The notes under the pieces are model-generated. The model made no database searches. It worked only from the letters and a program-made list of their open reading frames with translations, and was not told the origin of the DNA. Position numbers and translations under genes: made by a program. A DNA stretch of 64,000 nt from DATBLE01 sp963734065. Its GTDB lineage: Bacteria > Actinomycetota > Thermoleophilia > Gaiellales > Gaiellaceae. The stretch is taken from the NCBI GenBank assembly GCA_963734065.1, contig CAVTFN010000007.1, positions 124,001 through 188,000 on the forward strand. The letters are read 5' to 3'. Below are positions 7,979 to 17,753 of the stretch, one piece after another. The number at the start of each line of letters is the position of its first letter. Position 1 is the stretch's first letter.

Positions 7979-8847
7979 GCCGAGGAGTCTAGGCCGCCGG
8001 CAGCGAAGGCGTACGCCAGTGCCGCGGGCAGCTGGGCGCGCCAGAGGCGGCCGTCGTGGCCGCCTGGGCCGAGCCAGAGCCGGTGCGGGAGGTGCAGCGC
8101 GCGGAGCTCGACCGAGAAGGACTTCGTCCCGGCCGCGGTCTCCCGGTCGTGGGTGGTACCGCACGAGAGGAAGATGCGCGTCCGCAGGCGGTGAAGCAGC
8201 GAAGCTTCGCGGCGCACGAGCAGGCTCGGGTCGTGGGCGTGCATGCCCGCCGGGCTCGCGTGCACGAGCGCTCCGGCGCGGAGCGGACGGAAATAGCCGC
8301 TCCACGCCTCCAGCGTCGAGAACATGAACGGATGGCGCAGCCCGATGTCGACGGCGCCGTAGCCGCCGGCGGACAGGCCGGCCAGGGTCCGTCCCGCGCG
8401 ATCGGCGATCGTCGGCAGGTTCGCGTCGGCCCACGGGACGACGTCGTGGACGAGGTACTGCTCCCAGACGCCGGTCCAGTCGCCGTGGTACGCGTCGATG
8501 CCTGCCGGAGGGATCACCGCGATGAACGGCGGCAACGTCCCGGCGGAGATTCGCGGATCCGCGTACGACGGCAGGTCGATGCCGTCCACGTACTGGTACG
8601 GCGAGCCCGGGAAGCCCTGCAGCAGGTACACGACCGGATATCGGCGCGCCGGGTCGTAGCCGGGCGGCAGGTAGACGACGGTCGGGCGGAAGAACCGCGG
8701 CTCGACCGAGTTCCGGATCCACCCCTGGATGACGACGCCTCCGTCCGGCCCGCTCGCCATCTGGTGGAAGCCGGCCGGAAGAGCGGCACCGTGCATCCCG
8801 CCCGCCAGCGCCAGCCCCGCGAGCGCCGCTGCGACGCGGCCCGTCAT
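7945..8847 (-). CDS. Secreted PF00756-type esterase (copy 2)
   Basis: 300 residues. A short hydrophobic N-terminus (VAAALAGLALAGGMHGAALP) looks like a signal peptide. Then come VVYLPPGYDPARRYPVVYLL, the nucleophile elbow GLSAGGYGAVDIG (Ser in GxSxG) and a late GPGGHDGRLW His. This is the esterase D/antigen-85-like fold. ATG at 8847 overlaps the upstream esterase stop (ATGA), so the two are co-translated. The 3' end runs 34 bp into the acyl-CoA dehydrogenase gene; its last ~15 residues are low complexity. Physiological ester unknown. Confidence 0.82.
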   Translation of the reverse strand: MTGRVAAALAGLALAGGMHGAALPAGFHQMASGPDGGVVIQGWIRNSVEPRFFRPTVVYLPPGYDPARRYPVVYLLQGFPGSPYQYVDGIDLPSYADPRISAGTLPPFIAVIPPAGIDAYHGDWTGVWEQYLVHDVVPWADANLPTIADRAGRTLAGLSAGGYGAVDIGLRHPFMFSTLEAWSGYFRPLRAGALVHASPAGMHAHDPSLLVRREASLLHRLRTRIFLSCGTTHDRETAAGTKSFSVELRALHLPHRLWLGPGGHDGRLWRAQLPAALAYAFAAGGLDSSAWTSSSPTSNG

Positions 8848-9650
8848 TCGCCCGCCGGGCGCCGGAGGTGGTCGAGCGCGAGCGAGAGCCAGGTACCGGC
8901 GTGCGCGCTCCAGACCGTCTGGTCGTGGGCTCCGGGATAGATCCGGAAGACGTGCGGCACGCCGGCCGCGCGGAGCTCGCGGTCGAGCTGTTCGTTCTCC
9001 GCACGGAACCGCTTGTCGCCGGCGCCGACGTAGAAGGCGAAGAAGGTCGGCCGCTTCCGCTCGTCCGCCCGGAGGCCCGGGATCAGGGCGTGGGCGCTCT
9101 GGGCCGGCGTGTGCGGGATCACGGCGGTGCCCGCCGGGTTGGTCGGCCGGAAATAGCCGCTCCACGACTCGATCACCGAGAAGTCGTCGAGGTGGTGGAT
9201 CGCGAGCAGCACGGCCCCGTACCCGCCGGCGGACAGGCCCACCAGCGCGCGGCCGCGACGGTCGCGGATCGTCCGGTAGTGCGCGTCGACGTAGCGCGGC
9301 AGCTCCTGGGCGATCGCGGTCTCCCAGTTCCGGCCGGTGCCCCAGTCGAGGTACTCGGGGTCGCTGTCGCCGTCGCGCGCGCCCCGCGGCGCGATCACGA
9401 TCGCCGGCCGCCCGAGAGCATCGAGTGCGCGGGTGATGAAGCCGATCCCGCGGTAGGCGTACGGCGACGCGGGCAGCCCGTGGAGGAAGTAGATCACCGG
9501 GTAGCGACGGTGCGTGGTCGCGTAGCCCGGCGGCAGGTAGACCGTGAACGGGAGCGTTCCGCCGAGGGCCCGCGAGTGGAACGACCCCTCCGTGGTGCGG
9601 CCGTGGACGCCGGCGGCGAGGGCGAGCGCGGCGAGCACGGCTGCGATCAC
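8844..9650 (-). CDS. Secreted PF00756-type esterase (copy 1)
   Basis: 268 residues from GTG at 9650. This start gives a signal peptide (AAVLAALALAAGVHG); the longer frame to 9788 would overlap the divergent gene. Features: TVYLPPGYATTHRRYPVIYF, nucleophile elbow GLSAGGYGAVLLA, and YPGAHDQTVW with the probable catalytic His. Paralogous to the genes on either side and coupled to copy 2 by ATGA. An exported serine esterase or acyltransferase of the antigen-85/esterase D family; substrate not predictable. Confidence 0.82.
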   Translation of the reverse strand: MIAAVLAALALAAGVHGRTTEGSFHSRALGGTLPFTVYLPPGYATTHRRYPVIYFLHGLPASPYAYRGIGFITRALDALGRPAIVIAPRGARDGDSDPEYLDWGTGRNWETAIAQELPRYVDAHYRTIRDRRGRALVGLSAGGYGAVLLAIHHLDDFSVIESWSGYFRPTNPAGTAVIPHTPAQSAHALIPGLRADERKRPTFFAFYVGAGDKRFRAENEQLDRELRAAGVPHVFRIYPGAHDQTVWSAHAGTWLSLALDHLRRPAGE

Positions 9651-9748
9651 CCTGACGTGATACCGGCCCGGGGCGGGCCGCCGGCGCGGCGTAACCGGAT
9701 CTTCTTCGAGGCTTAACGAGGCACAACCCGGGGTTAACGCGACCGGCC

Positions 9749-9754
9749 TATAAA
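9749..9754 (+). promoter_or_regulatory. -10 box for the esterase-mprF operon
   Basis: TATAAA lies 16 bases before the ATG at 9771, with GAGGAAG as ribosome-binding site between them. It sits in the 120-bp gap between divergent esterase genes. No convincing -35 was seen. Confidence 0.45.
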
Positions 9755-9770
9755 CGGTCCCGAGGAAGCG

Positions 9771-10724
9771 ATGGCGGGCCCGAGCCAAGAGACTGTCCGC
9801 ACCGGAGTGCTCCCCGGTAGAGCGATCGCCGCCGCCTGTCTGGTCGCGTTCTTCGTCGCGGTCGGCGCACTCGGCCTCTACCGCTATGCCCGTGGCTTCT
9901 GGCTCTACCGCGGCTTCCCCGCGCCGACCGACCCGGGCTTCGTCTCGTCGAAGGGCGTCGCGGAACGGCTCTACGTGGCAAGCCCCGCGCTCGGCGGCCG
10001 CCGCCAGCCCGTCGACGTCTACCTACCGCCGGGCTACTTCCGCTCCCCGCACCGGCGCTACCCCGTCTTCTACCTCCTGCACGGCTTCCCCGGCCGGCCC
10101 GGAGCGTTCCTCGAAACCGTCCGCATGGGCGTGGTCGAGGACATCCTGGTCGCACGCCGGCGGATCCGGCCCGTGATCCTGGTCATGCCGTTCGGGTCGA
10201 CTGGGACGTTCACCGACAAGGAGTGGGTCGACGGCGTGCGCCCGGGGGAGGGGTGGGCGACGTTCGTTTCCCGCGACCTCGTCCGTGCGGTCGACGCCCG
10301 CTACCGGACGATTCCGACCGGCGCGGCGCGGGCGATCGGCGGCCTGTCCGAGGGCGGCTACGGCGCGATCGACATCGCCCTCCACCACCCGCGCGAGTTC
10401 CGGGTGGTGGAGAGCTGGTCGGGCTACGAGCAGGCCGATCCGATCCGGTCGATCTTCGGGCGCAACCAGGCCCGCCTCGCGGCGAACAGCCCGCTGCTCC
10501 AGATCGATCGCGCTGCACCGGCGCTGCACGCGGCCGGGACGCGCTTCTGGTTCTACTCCGGCTCCGACGACCGCCTGCTCGGACAGAACCGGGAGTTCGC
10601 CGCCGACCTGCGACGCCTCGGCATCCCACATCGCTTCCTCGTCCGCCGCGGCGGGCACAACTGGGCGCTGTGGCGCGGCAACGCCGCCGTCGCGCTGCTC
10701 GCGGCCGCGAGGCACCTGGCATGA
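9771..10724 (+). CDS. Membrane-anchored PF00756-type esterase (copy 3)
   Basis: 317 residues. An N-terminal membrane helix (about residues 18-37, AIAAACLVAFFVAVGALGLY) likely anchors an external esterase domain. The domain has VDVYLPPGYF, RRYPVFYLLHGFPG, elbow GGLSEGGYGAIDIA and a C-terminal RRGGHNWALW with the catalytic His. The stop overlaps the ATG of the MprF-like gene (ATGA). In Pseudomonas aeruginosa an aminoacyl-phosphatidylglycerol hydrolase is encoded next to its synthase, so this one may remove amino acids from lipids; that is inference. Confidence 0.82.
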   Translation: MAGPSQETVRTGVLPGRAIAAACLVAFFVAVGALGLYRYARGFWLYRGFPAPTDPGFVSSKGVAERLYVASPALGGRRQPVDVYLPPGYFRSPHRRYPVFYLLHGFPGRPGAFLETVRMGVVEDILVARRRIRPVILVMPFGSTGTFTDKEWVDGVRPGEGWATFVSRDLVRAVDARYRTIPTGAARAIGGLSEGGYGAIDIALHHPREFRVVESWSGYEQADPIRSIFGRNQARLAANSPLLQIDRAAPALHAAGTRFWFYSGSDDRLLGQNREFAADLRRLGIPHRFLVRRGGHNWALWRGNAAVALLAAARHLA

Positions 10725-12811
10725 GGGCCGCCCTCCGTGTGGCGAGCCTGGCCGCCGGGCCGCTCGCGTGCCTGGCGGTGACGGTCGCCGCCTCCGGCTG
10801 GCTCTACCTGCTGCGGTCGGCCGGAGACCTCCGGCCGCGGATCGGCGACGCGCTCCCGCTCGACGAGCTGGCCCGACGTGACTCCACCTCGCTCGTCCTG
10901 TTCGTCGCGGTGTGGCTTGCGGCGGGCCTCCTGCTCGGCCTGGTCGCGCGGGCGCTCGGCACCGAACGCCTGACGGCGGCCGCGCTGCTCGCGCTCGGTG
11001 TCGGGCTCTGGGGGTACCTGGCCGCCGGCGTCGCGCTCCTCACCGTTCGCCAGATCGAGGCGCACGACGCCTTCGCCGCCGCCGCGTCGCTGCGCGCCGT
11101 CTACCTGCCTGCGGTGCTCGCCGGACTGGGCGGCGCGCTGCTCGGCCGGCCGCGCAGCACGGCGAGCCCGCGCGCGCCCCTGCTGCTCGCGGCCGCGGTG
11201 GCCGTCACCGGCCTGGTCGGAGTGATCGACGCGGTGCTGCCGGAGCGGCCCGACACCCTGCTGCAGACGCTGACGCCGGAGCGCGTCCATCCGCTCGCGA
11301 GCGCGCTCGTCGCACCGCTCGGCCTCGCGCTGATGCTGGTCGCGCGCGGCCTCGCGCGGAGAAAGCGGCGCGCGCAGCGGCTCGCGGTCGGGCTGCTGCT
11401 CGGGCTCGCTGCGCTCCACGTCCTGCACGGGTTCGACGGCGGCGCCGCGTTCGCCGCCTTCGTGGCGGTCGCCCTCGTTGCCCGGAGGCAGGCTTTCACC
11501 GCCCGCGGGGATCCGACGGCGAGCCCCCGCCTCGCCGCCCGCGCGGCCGTGGCGGTCGCCGCAATCGCCGCCTACGCCGCCGCCGCGCTCTGGATCAACC
11601 GGATCTCGGCCGACCAGCCGTACACCCTCGGCTTCGTCGTGCGCGAGACCGGCCGCTCGCTCGCGGGGCTGTCGCTCGGCGGCTCCGCCCATGTCGGCGA
11701 CTCGTTCGGCGAGTGGTTCCCGGTCTCGGTCTTCATCCTTGGCCTGGCGGGGGCCGCGTGGCTGCTCACCTCCTGGCTCGCTCCGTGGCGCTATCGCCAC
11801 CGCGAGCAGGAGCGCGAGCGCACGGCGGCGCGTTCGCTGGTCGCGGCCTGGGGCGCCGACACGCTTGCACCCTTCGCGCTCCGAGCCGACAAGTCGTACT
11901 TCTTCAGCGAGGACGGCGGCGTCTTCCTCGCCTACCGGGTGGTCGGCGGTGTGGCGGTGGTCTCGGGCGATCCGATCGGCCCGCGGACCGCGATCGACCG
12001 GCTCGTCGCGCAGTTCATCTCGTTCGCCCGCGAGCGCGACTGGCGGATCGTCATCCTCGGGGCCTGCGAGCACTGCCTCGAGGTCTACCGCGCATACGGG
12101 CTGCACGCCCTGTACCACGGGGACGAGGCGGTGCTCGAGGTCGCGCCGTTCTCGCTGGAGGGCCGCGCGATCCGCAAGGTGCGGCAATCGGTCCATCGCC
12201 TAGCTGCGGCCGGCTACACGGCCGAAGCGCTCCACCCGCGCGAGATCGGGCCGGAGCTGCGCGGCCGGCTCGAGTGGATCGCGGGCGAGTGGCGGGGCTC
12301 GGCTCCGTCGCGGGGCTTCGCGATGGCGCTCGACGGCCTGTTCCGGCTCGAGGACGAGGACGCTCTGTTCGTGATCGGCTGCGGACCCGGCGGGCAACCC
12401 GAAGGGTTCCTGCACTTCGCGCTCTCACCGGCCGGATCGGCGCTCTCGCTGTCGTCCATGCCCCGCCTGCGTACGACGCCGAACGGATTCAACGAGTGGC
12501 TGGTGGTCGAGACGGTCGACTGGGCTCAGGCGCACGGCTACGAGCGCGTCTCGCTCAACTTCGCCCCGTTCGCGGCCCTGCTCACACCGGAGGCGGAACT
12601 GTCACGCGCCCAGCGCGTCGAGCGGCGGGCGCTGCTGGCGCTCAAGGGCCACTTCCAGCTCGACAACCTGCTCGTCTTCAACCGCAAGTTCTTCCCCAGC
12701 TGGGAACGCCGCTTCCTCGTCTACGAGCGCCGACGCGACCTGCCGCGTGTCGGGCTCGCCGCGCTCGCGGCCGAGGCGTATCTGCCCTTCAGCGGCCGCG
12801 ACCGCAGGTGA
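10721..12811 (+). CDS. MprF-like aminoacyl-phosphatidylglycerol synthase (DUF2156)
   Basis: 696 residues. The N-terminal half (to about 370) holds about nine to ten membrane helices. The C-terminal half is a DUF2156 GNAT-like catalytic domain, with DKSYFFSEDGGVFLAYRVVG, VSGDPIGP and the late SLNFAPFAALL. Proteins of this type use aminoacyl-tRNA to modify phosphatidylglycerol or other lipids at the inner membrane, lowering envelope negative charge. It lacks the fused lysyl-tRNA synthetase of mycobacterial LysX; a separate lysS is at 39.5 kb. Coupled to the esterase upstream and, by GTGA, to the DMT protein downstream. The amino acid used cannot be told. Confidence 0.85.
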   Translation: MRAALRVASLAAGPLACLAVTVAASGWLYLLRSAGDLRPRIGDALPLDELARRDSTSLVLFVAVWLAAGLLLGLVARALGTERLTAAALLALGVGLWGYLAAGVALLTVRQIEAHDAFAAAASLRAVYLPAVLAGLGGALLGRPRSTASPRAPLLLAAAVAVTGLVGVIDAVLPERPDTLLQTLTPERVHPLASALVAPLGLALMLVARGLARRKRRAQRLAVGLLLGLAALHVLHGFDGGAAFAAFVAVALVARRQAFTARGDPTASPRLAARAAVAVAAIAAYAAAALWINRISADQPYTLGFVVRETGRSLAGLSLGGSAHVGDSFGEWFPVSVFILGLAGAAWLLTSWLAPWRYRHREQERERTAARSLVAAWGADTLAPFALRADKSYFFSEDGGVFLAYRVVGGVAVVSGDPIGPRTAIDRLVAQFISFARERDWRIVILGACEHCLEVYRAYGLHALYHGDEAVLEVAPFSLEGRAIRKVRQSVHRLAAAGYTAEALHPREIGPELRGRLEWIAGEWRGSAPSRGFAMALDGLFRLEDEDALFVIGCGPGGQPEGFLHFALSPAGSALSLSSMPRLRTTPNGFNEWLVVETVDWAQAHGYERVSLNFAPFAALLTPEAELSRAQRVERRALLALKGHFQLDNLLVFNRKFFPSWERRFLVYERRRDLPRVGLAALAAEAYLPFSGRDRR

Positions 12812-13698
12812 GCGCCTCGCTCGGCGCGGGCCTGACGCTGGCGCTCGCCTCGGCCGCAGCGCTGAACTGGGGCTTCTTCACCCAGCACGGTGCCGCGTCC
12901 GGGCTGCCCCCGCTCAGCGTCCGCCTTCCTGTCCACTCCCTCCGGCTGCTCTTCTCGAACCTCCGGTGGCTCGCCGGCTTCGCGGTCGGCCTCGTTGGCT
13001 GGGCCTTGTACGTCGCGGCGCTCGCGCTGGCGCCGCTCTCGCTCGTCCAGGCGACCTCGGCGGGCGGCATCGGCCTGCTGGCGCTGCTGGTCCAACGGAC
13101 GACCGGAACGAGCCTCGCGCGCCGGGAGTGGGTCGGCGTCGGCGCAGCGGTCGGCGGGCTCGTGCTGCTGGGGATCTCGCTCGCCGGCCAGGCGACCGGG
13201 GGGAGGCACGGCGATCCGGCGATCGTCGGCGCCTGGATCGGCGTGTCGTGCGCAGCTGCGCTGCTCGCCGCCGTCCGTCTGCCGGGCGGCGTCGGCTTCG
13301 GGGTCTCCGCCGGCGTGCTCTACGCGGCCGGCGACGTCGCGACCAAGGCCGCGGTCGCCGGTGGGCTGGCGGTGCTTGCCTTCGTCGCCGCCGTGCTCGT
13401 CTGTCACGGGCTGGCGTTCGTCGCGCTCCAGCTCGGCTTCCAGCGGGGCAGTGCGCTCGCGACCGCCGGTGTCGCCACCCTGCTCACCAACGCCCTGCCG
13501 ATCCTGGCCGGAACCGTCGTCTTCCACGAAGGTCTGCCGGGCGGAGCCTTCGGTGTTCTGCGCGTGGCGGCGTTCGCGGCCGTCGTCTCCGGGGCGGCGC
13601 TGCTGGGGAGGACGGCCGAGCCGACGGCGCCGGAGCCAGAGCCCCGGCCGGCCCCCGGCGCCTTGCGCAGTCTCGGCTCGCTTCGTACCATTGACTGA
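12808..13698 (+). CDS. DMT/EamA-superfamily membrane protein
   Basis: 296 residues with about nine to ten hydrophobic helices and the two-halves layout of drug/metabolite transporters (for example LYVAALALAPLSLVQATSAG and LATAGVATLLTNALPILAG). A Pro-rich tail follows. The GTG start overlaps the mprF stop as GTGA, so it is the third gene of the esterase-mprF operon. The TGA stop lies within the palindromic operator of the next operon. It may move lipid or metabolite substrates; no substrate motif is seen. Confidence 0.78.
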   Translation: MSASLGAGLTLALASAAALNWGFFTQHGAASGLPPLSVRLPVHSLRLLFSNLRWLAGFAVGLVGWALYVAALALAPLSLVQATSAGGIGLLALLVQRTTGTSLARREWVGVGAAVGGLVLLGISLAGQATGGRHGDPAIVGAWIGVSCAAALLAAVRLPGGVGFGVSAGVLYAAGDVATKAAVAGGLAVLAFVAAVLVCHGLAFVALQLGFQRGSALATAGVATLLTNALPILAGTVVFHEGLPGGAFGVLRVAAFAAVVSGAALLGRTAEPTAPEPEPRPAPGALRSLGSLRTID

Positions 13699-13709
13699 CC
13701 GGTCAATCG
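13691..13709 (+). promoter_or_regulatory. Palindromic operator upstream of the acyl-CoA operon
   Basis: TTGACTGACCGGTCAATCG, identical over 19 bases to 1030-1048 at the TetR gene. It ends 16 bases before the ATG at 13726. This links the catabolic operon to the TetR regulator about 12.7 kb away. Confidence 0.75.
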
Positions 13710-13725
13710 AGCCCAGGAGCCAGAG

Positions 13726-14928
<1,203 letters not shown>

Positions 14929-14956
14929 CGTCGCCTCGTGGTTAGGGTGCGGGCCG

Positions 14957-15793
14957 ATGCCGCTGGAGATCGATCTCTCCGGGAGAGTCGCCCTCGTGAC
15001 GGGTGGCTCTCGCGGCCTCGGGCGCGCCGACGCGCTGACGCTCGCGCGCGCCGGCGCCGACGTCGTCATCGCCGACATCCAGGTCGAGTCGCAGACGACC
15101 GACGAGGAGGCCGAGCGCTACGGGCCGCTCGCGCAGGTCGCCCGCGCGCAGGGGCTCGTGTACACGGAGGCGACGGCGAAGGAGATCCAGGGCATGGGGC
15201 GCCGTGCGGCTGCCCTCAAGTGCGACGTCACCGACCGCGAACAGGTTGCAGCGACAGTCGCCCGCGCCGTCGACGAATTCGGCTCGGTCGACATCCTCGT
15301 CAACAACGCGGGCACGCTCGACCACGTCGCCCAGCTCGGCGACCAGAGCCCCGAGCTCTGGGAGCGCGACCTGCGCGTCAACCTGACCGGCGCCTTCAAC
15401 TGCTCCCAGGCGGTGTGGCCGCACATGCAGGAGCGCGGCTGGGGCCGGATCGTGAACATGGCCTCGGTCGCGGGCACGCTCGGCGGCTTCGGCCAAGCGA
15501 GCTACTCGACCACGAAGGCCGGGCTGCTCGGGTTGACCAGGTCGCTGGCGCTCGAGGGCGCGCGCCACGGGATCAACGTCAACGCGATCGTCCCCGGGAT
15601 CATCGGCACCGAGGTCTTCTCGTTCGGGAACCCCGAGATGAACGAGCGGATGATCAAGCGCACGGCGTTGCGGCGGGTCGGCGAGCCGCAGGACATCGCA
15701 AACGCGATCGCGTTCCTCTGCTCCGACCTGGCCGCGTACATCACCGGTGTGGGGTTGAACGTGAGCGGCGGGATCGAGCTCTTCACGTTTTGA
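14957..15793 (+). CDS. Short-chain dehydrogenase/reductase
   Basis: 278 residues, classical SDR. Rossmann motif TGGSRGLG near residues 15-22, NNAG at about 115, catalytic Tyr183-Lys187 in YSTTK with an upstream Ser, and the C-terminal ITGVGLNVSGG. An insertion of about 25 residues after the second strand (IQVESQTTDEEAERYGPL) is longer than usual. In this operon it likely oxidises a 3-hydroxyacyl-CoA or a related alcohol using NAD(P). A TAGGGT box lies 8 bases before the ATG, so it might also be expressed separately. The stop overlaps the next start (TTGA). Confidence 0.88.
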   Translation: MPLEIDLSGRVALVTGGSRGLGRADALTLARAGADVVIADIQVESQTTDEEAERYGPLAQVARAQGLVYTEATAKEIQGMGRRAAALKCDVTDREQVAATVARAVDEFGSVDILVNNAGTLDHVAQLGDQSPELWERDLRVNLTGAFNCSQAVWPHMQERGWGRIVNMASVAGTLGGFGQASYSTTKAGLLGLTRSLALEGARHGINVNAIVPGIIGTEVFSFGNPEMNERMIKRTALRRVGEPQDIANAIAFLCSDLAAYITGVGLNVSGGIELFTF

Positions 15794-16947
15794 GCATCGG
15801 CGTCGGCAGCGGGATCTCGTTCACGCCCACGCCGGAGCAGAGGGAGCTGCGTGAGCTCGCGCACGAGTTCGCCGCGAACGAGCTCCGGCCGATCGCGGCC
15901 GAGTGTGATCAGCGCGACGCCTTCCCGTCCGATCTGCTCGGGCGAGCTGCCCGGCTCGGCCTGACGTCGTACTCGATCCCGCGCGAGCACGGCGGTGCCG
16001 AGGTCGACGCGCTCACCGGCGCGCTCGTCGCCGAGGAGCTGTCCTGGGGCTGCGCGGGGCTGGCGGCGACGATCAACGCGACGCTGTTCCCGGTGCGGCC
16101 GCTCGTCCGGTTCGGCACGCAGGAGCAGCAGGCGCGGTACCTGCCGTGGCTCGCCTCGGAGAACGGGTGCCTCGCTGCGATCGCCTTCACCGAGCCGAAC
16201 GCCGGCTCGGACGTCAACGCGCTGCGCTCCACCGCACGCCGCGACGGCGAGTCGTGGGTGCTGAGCGGCGAGAAGTGCTATGTGACGAACGGCGGGATCG
16301 CGGAGCTGACGATCGTCTTCGCGCGCTCGGAGGCCGGGATCTCGGCCTTCCTGCTCGAGGCGGCCGATCCCGGGGTCAGCGCCGGGCGCAAGGAGCGCAA
16401 GCTCGGCCTGCGCGCCTCGTACACCGGCTCGATCGTGCTCGAGGACGCGCGGATCCCGGCCGACCGGCTCCTGGGCGACGAGGGCGAGGGCTTCGCGGTC
16501 GCGATGGACTTCTTCCAGCACTCGCGGCCGCTGGTCGCAGCCGGGGCGGTCGGCGTCGCGCGCGCCGCGTTCGAGTACGCCTCCGACTACGCCCGGGAGC
16601 GGGAGGCGTTCGGCAAGCCGATCCTGGCGAGGCAGGGTGTCTCGTTCAAGCTCGCCGACATGGCGATGGAGATCGAGGCTGCGCGGCTGCTGGTGTGGCG
16701 GGCGTGCGCGGCGATCGACGCCGGCGAGGACGCGGGCCTCTACGGGTCGTACGCGAAGGCCTTCGCCGCCGACACGGCGATGCGGGCCACGACCGAGGCC
16801 GTCCAGGTGCTCGGCGGCGCGGGAGTCATGCTCGACCACCCGGTGGAGAAGTGGCTCCGCGACGCGAAGGTCTTCCAGATCGTCGAGGGGACGTCCGAGA
16901 TCCAGCGGCACGTGATCGCCGGCTACATCCGGCGCGGCGATGTCTGA
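15790..16947 (+). CDS. Acyl-CoA dehydrogenase, second in operon
   Basis: 385 residues from TTG at 15790, overlapping the SDR stop as TTGA. Features: FTPTPEQRELRELAHEFAAN, AIAFTEPNAGSDVNALRS, WVLSGEKCYVTNGG and IVEGTSEIQRHVI with Glu near 366 as catalytic base. Paralogous to the dehydrogenase two genes upstream but with a shorter mid-region. Two such enzymes in one operon suggest two different acyl intermediates or a heterodimeric dehydrogenase. Overlaps the hydratase gene by 8 bp. Confidence 0.9.
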   Translation: MSIGVGSGISFTPTPEQRELRELAHEFAANELRPIAAECDQRDAFPSDLLGRAARLGLTSYSIPREHGGAEVDALTGALVAEELSWGCAGLAATINATLFPVRPLVRFGTQEQQARYLPWLASENGCLAAIAFTEPNAGSDVNALRSTARRDGESWVLSGEKCYVTNGGIAELTIVFARSEAGISAFLLEAADPGVSAGRKERKLGLRASYTGSIVLEDARIPADRLLGDEGEGFAVAMDFFQHSRPLVAAGAVGVARAAFEYASDYAREREAFGKPILARQGVSFKLADMAMEIEAARLLVWRACAAIDAGEDAGLYGSYAKAFAADTAMRATTEAVQVLGGAGVMLDHPVEKWLRDAKVFQIVEGTSEIQRHVIAGYIRRGDV

Positions 16948-17722
16948 CGACCGCGTCGTCTCGCTCGAGCGCTTCCCGGACGAGCGGATCGCTGTCCTGA
17001 CGCTCGACCGCCCGCCGCTGAACGCGATCGACGCCCGGATGGTCGCCGAGCTGGCCGAGGCGACCGCAGAGCTGACCGCCGACGGCGAGACGCGCGCGGT
17101 GCTGGTGCGCAGCGCGCTCGAGGGCGTCTTCATGGCCGGCGCCGACATCCACGAGTTCGAACGGGTCGCCGAGGAAGGACTTGACCGCGCGCTGCTCGCG
17201 CAGGAGGTCTTCAGCCGGTTCGCCGAGGTTCCGCAGCCGACGATCGCGGCGATCAACGGCCACGCGCTCGGGGGCGGTCTCGAGCTCGCGCTCGCGTGCG
17301 ACTTCCGCTTCGCCTCGCGGACCGAAGGCGCGCTGATCGGCCTGCCGGAGGTGCGGCTCGGGCTGCTGCCGGGCGCGGGCGGGACGCAGAGGCTGACCTG
17401 GCTGGTCGGGCCGGCGCGGGCGACCGAGCTGATCATGAAGGGGATCCAGCTCTCGCCCGAGCAGGCCGCGGCAGACGGGATCGTCCACTTCCTGGTCGAG
17501 GCGGACGAGCTCGACGCCAAGTCGCGCGATTACGCCGTGCGGCTGGCCCGTCAGGCGCCGATCGCGCTGCGCGGGATCAAGCGGGCGATCAGGGCGGCAC
17601 AGTCGCCGGACGGCCTCGACGTCGAGGGCGAGGCGTTCCGCGAGGCGCTCGCCTCGGCCGACGCGCAGACTGGCGTTCGCGCCTTCCTCGAGGGCACGCG
17701 ACCGACCTTTTCGGGGGAGTAA
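16940..17722 (+). CDS. Enoyl-CoA hydratase/isomerase family
   Basis: 260 residues, normal for crotonases. Oxyanion-hole motifs are visible: MAGADIHEF and AINGHALGGGLELALACDF. GLPEVRLGLLPGAGGTQRL carries the usual acidic residue region. It adds water to (or isomerises) an enoyl-CoA produced by the dehydrogenases upstream. The gene starts inside the previous one and is the last of the four-gene operon. Confident for family, not for substrate. Confidence 0.9.
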   Translation: MSDDRVVSLERFPDERIAVLTLDRPPLNAIDARMVAELAEATAELTADGETRAVLVRSALEGVFMAGADIHEFERVAEEGLDRALLAQEVFSRFAEVPQPTIAAINGHALGGGLELALACDFRFASRTEGALIGLPEVRLGLLPGAGGTQRLTWLVGPARATELIMKGIQLSPEQAAADGIVHFLVEADELDAKSRDYAVRLARQAPIALRGIKRAIRAAQSPDGLDVEGEAFREALASADAQTGVRAFLEGTRPTFSGE

Positions 17723-17740
17723 GCTCGCCTCCTCCGTGGG

Positions 17741-17746
17741 TACACT
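17741..17746 (+). promoter_or_regulatory. -10 box for the VanW-like gene
   Basis: TACACT ends 7 bases before the in-frame TTG at 17754, which fits a leaderless transcript and argues against the GTG at 17736, upstream of the box. Confidence 0.45.
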
Positions 17747-17753
17747 TTGCGCC

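Noticed and set aside
10721..12811. LysX-type fusion (MprF plus lysyl-tRNA synthetase)
   Set aside because: No synthetase motifs follow the DUF2156 domain; lysS is a separate gene at 39541.
17736..17753. GTG at 17736 as VanW start
   Set aside because: It precedes the TACACT box, so it would not be in a transcript from that promoter; TTG 17754 fits better.
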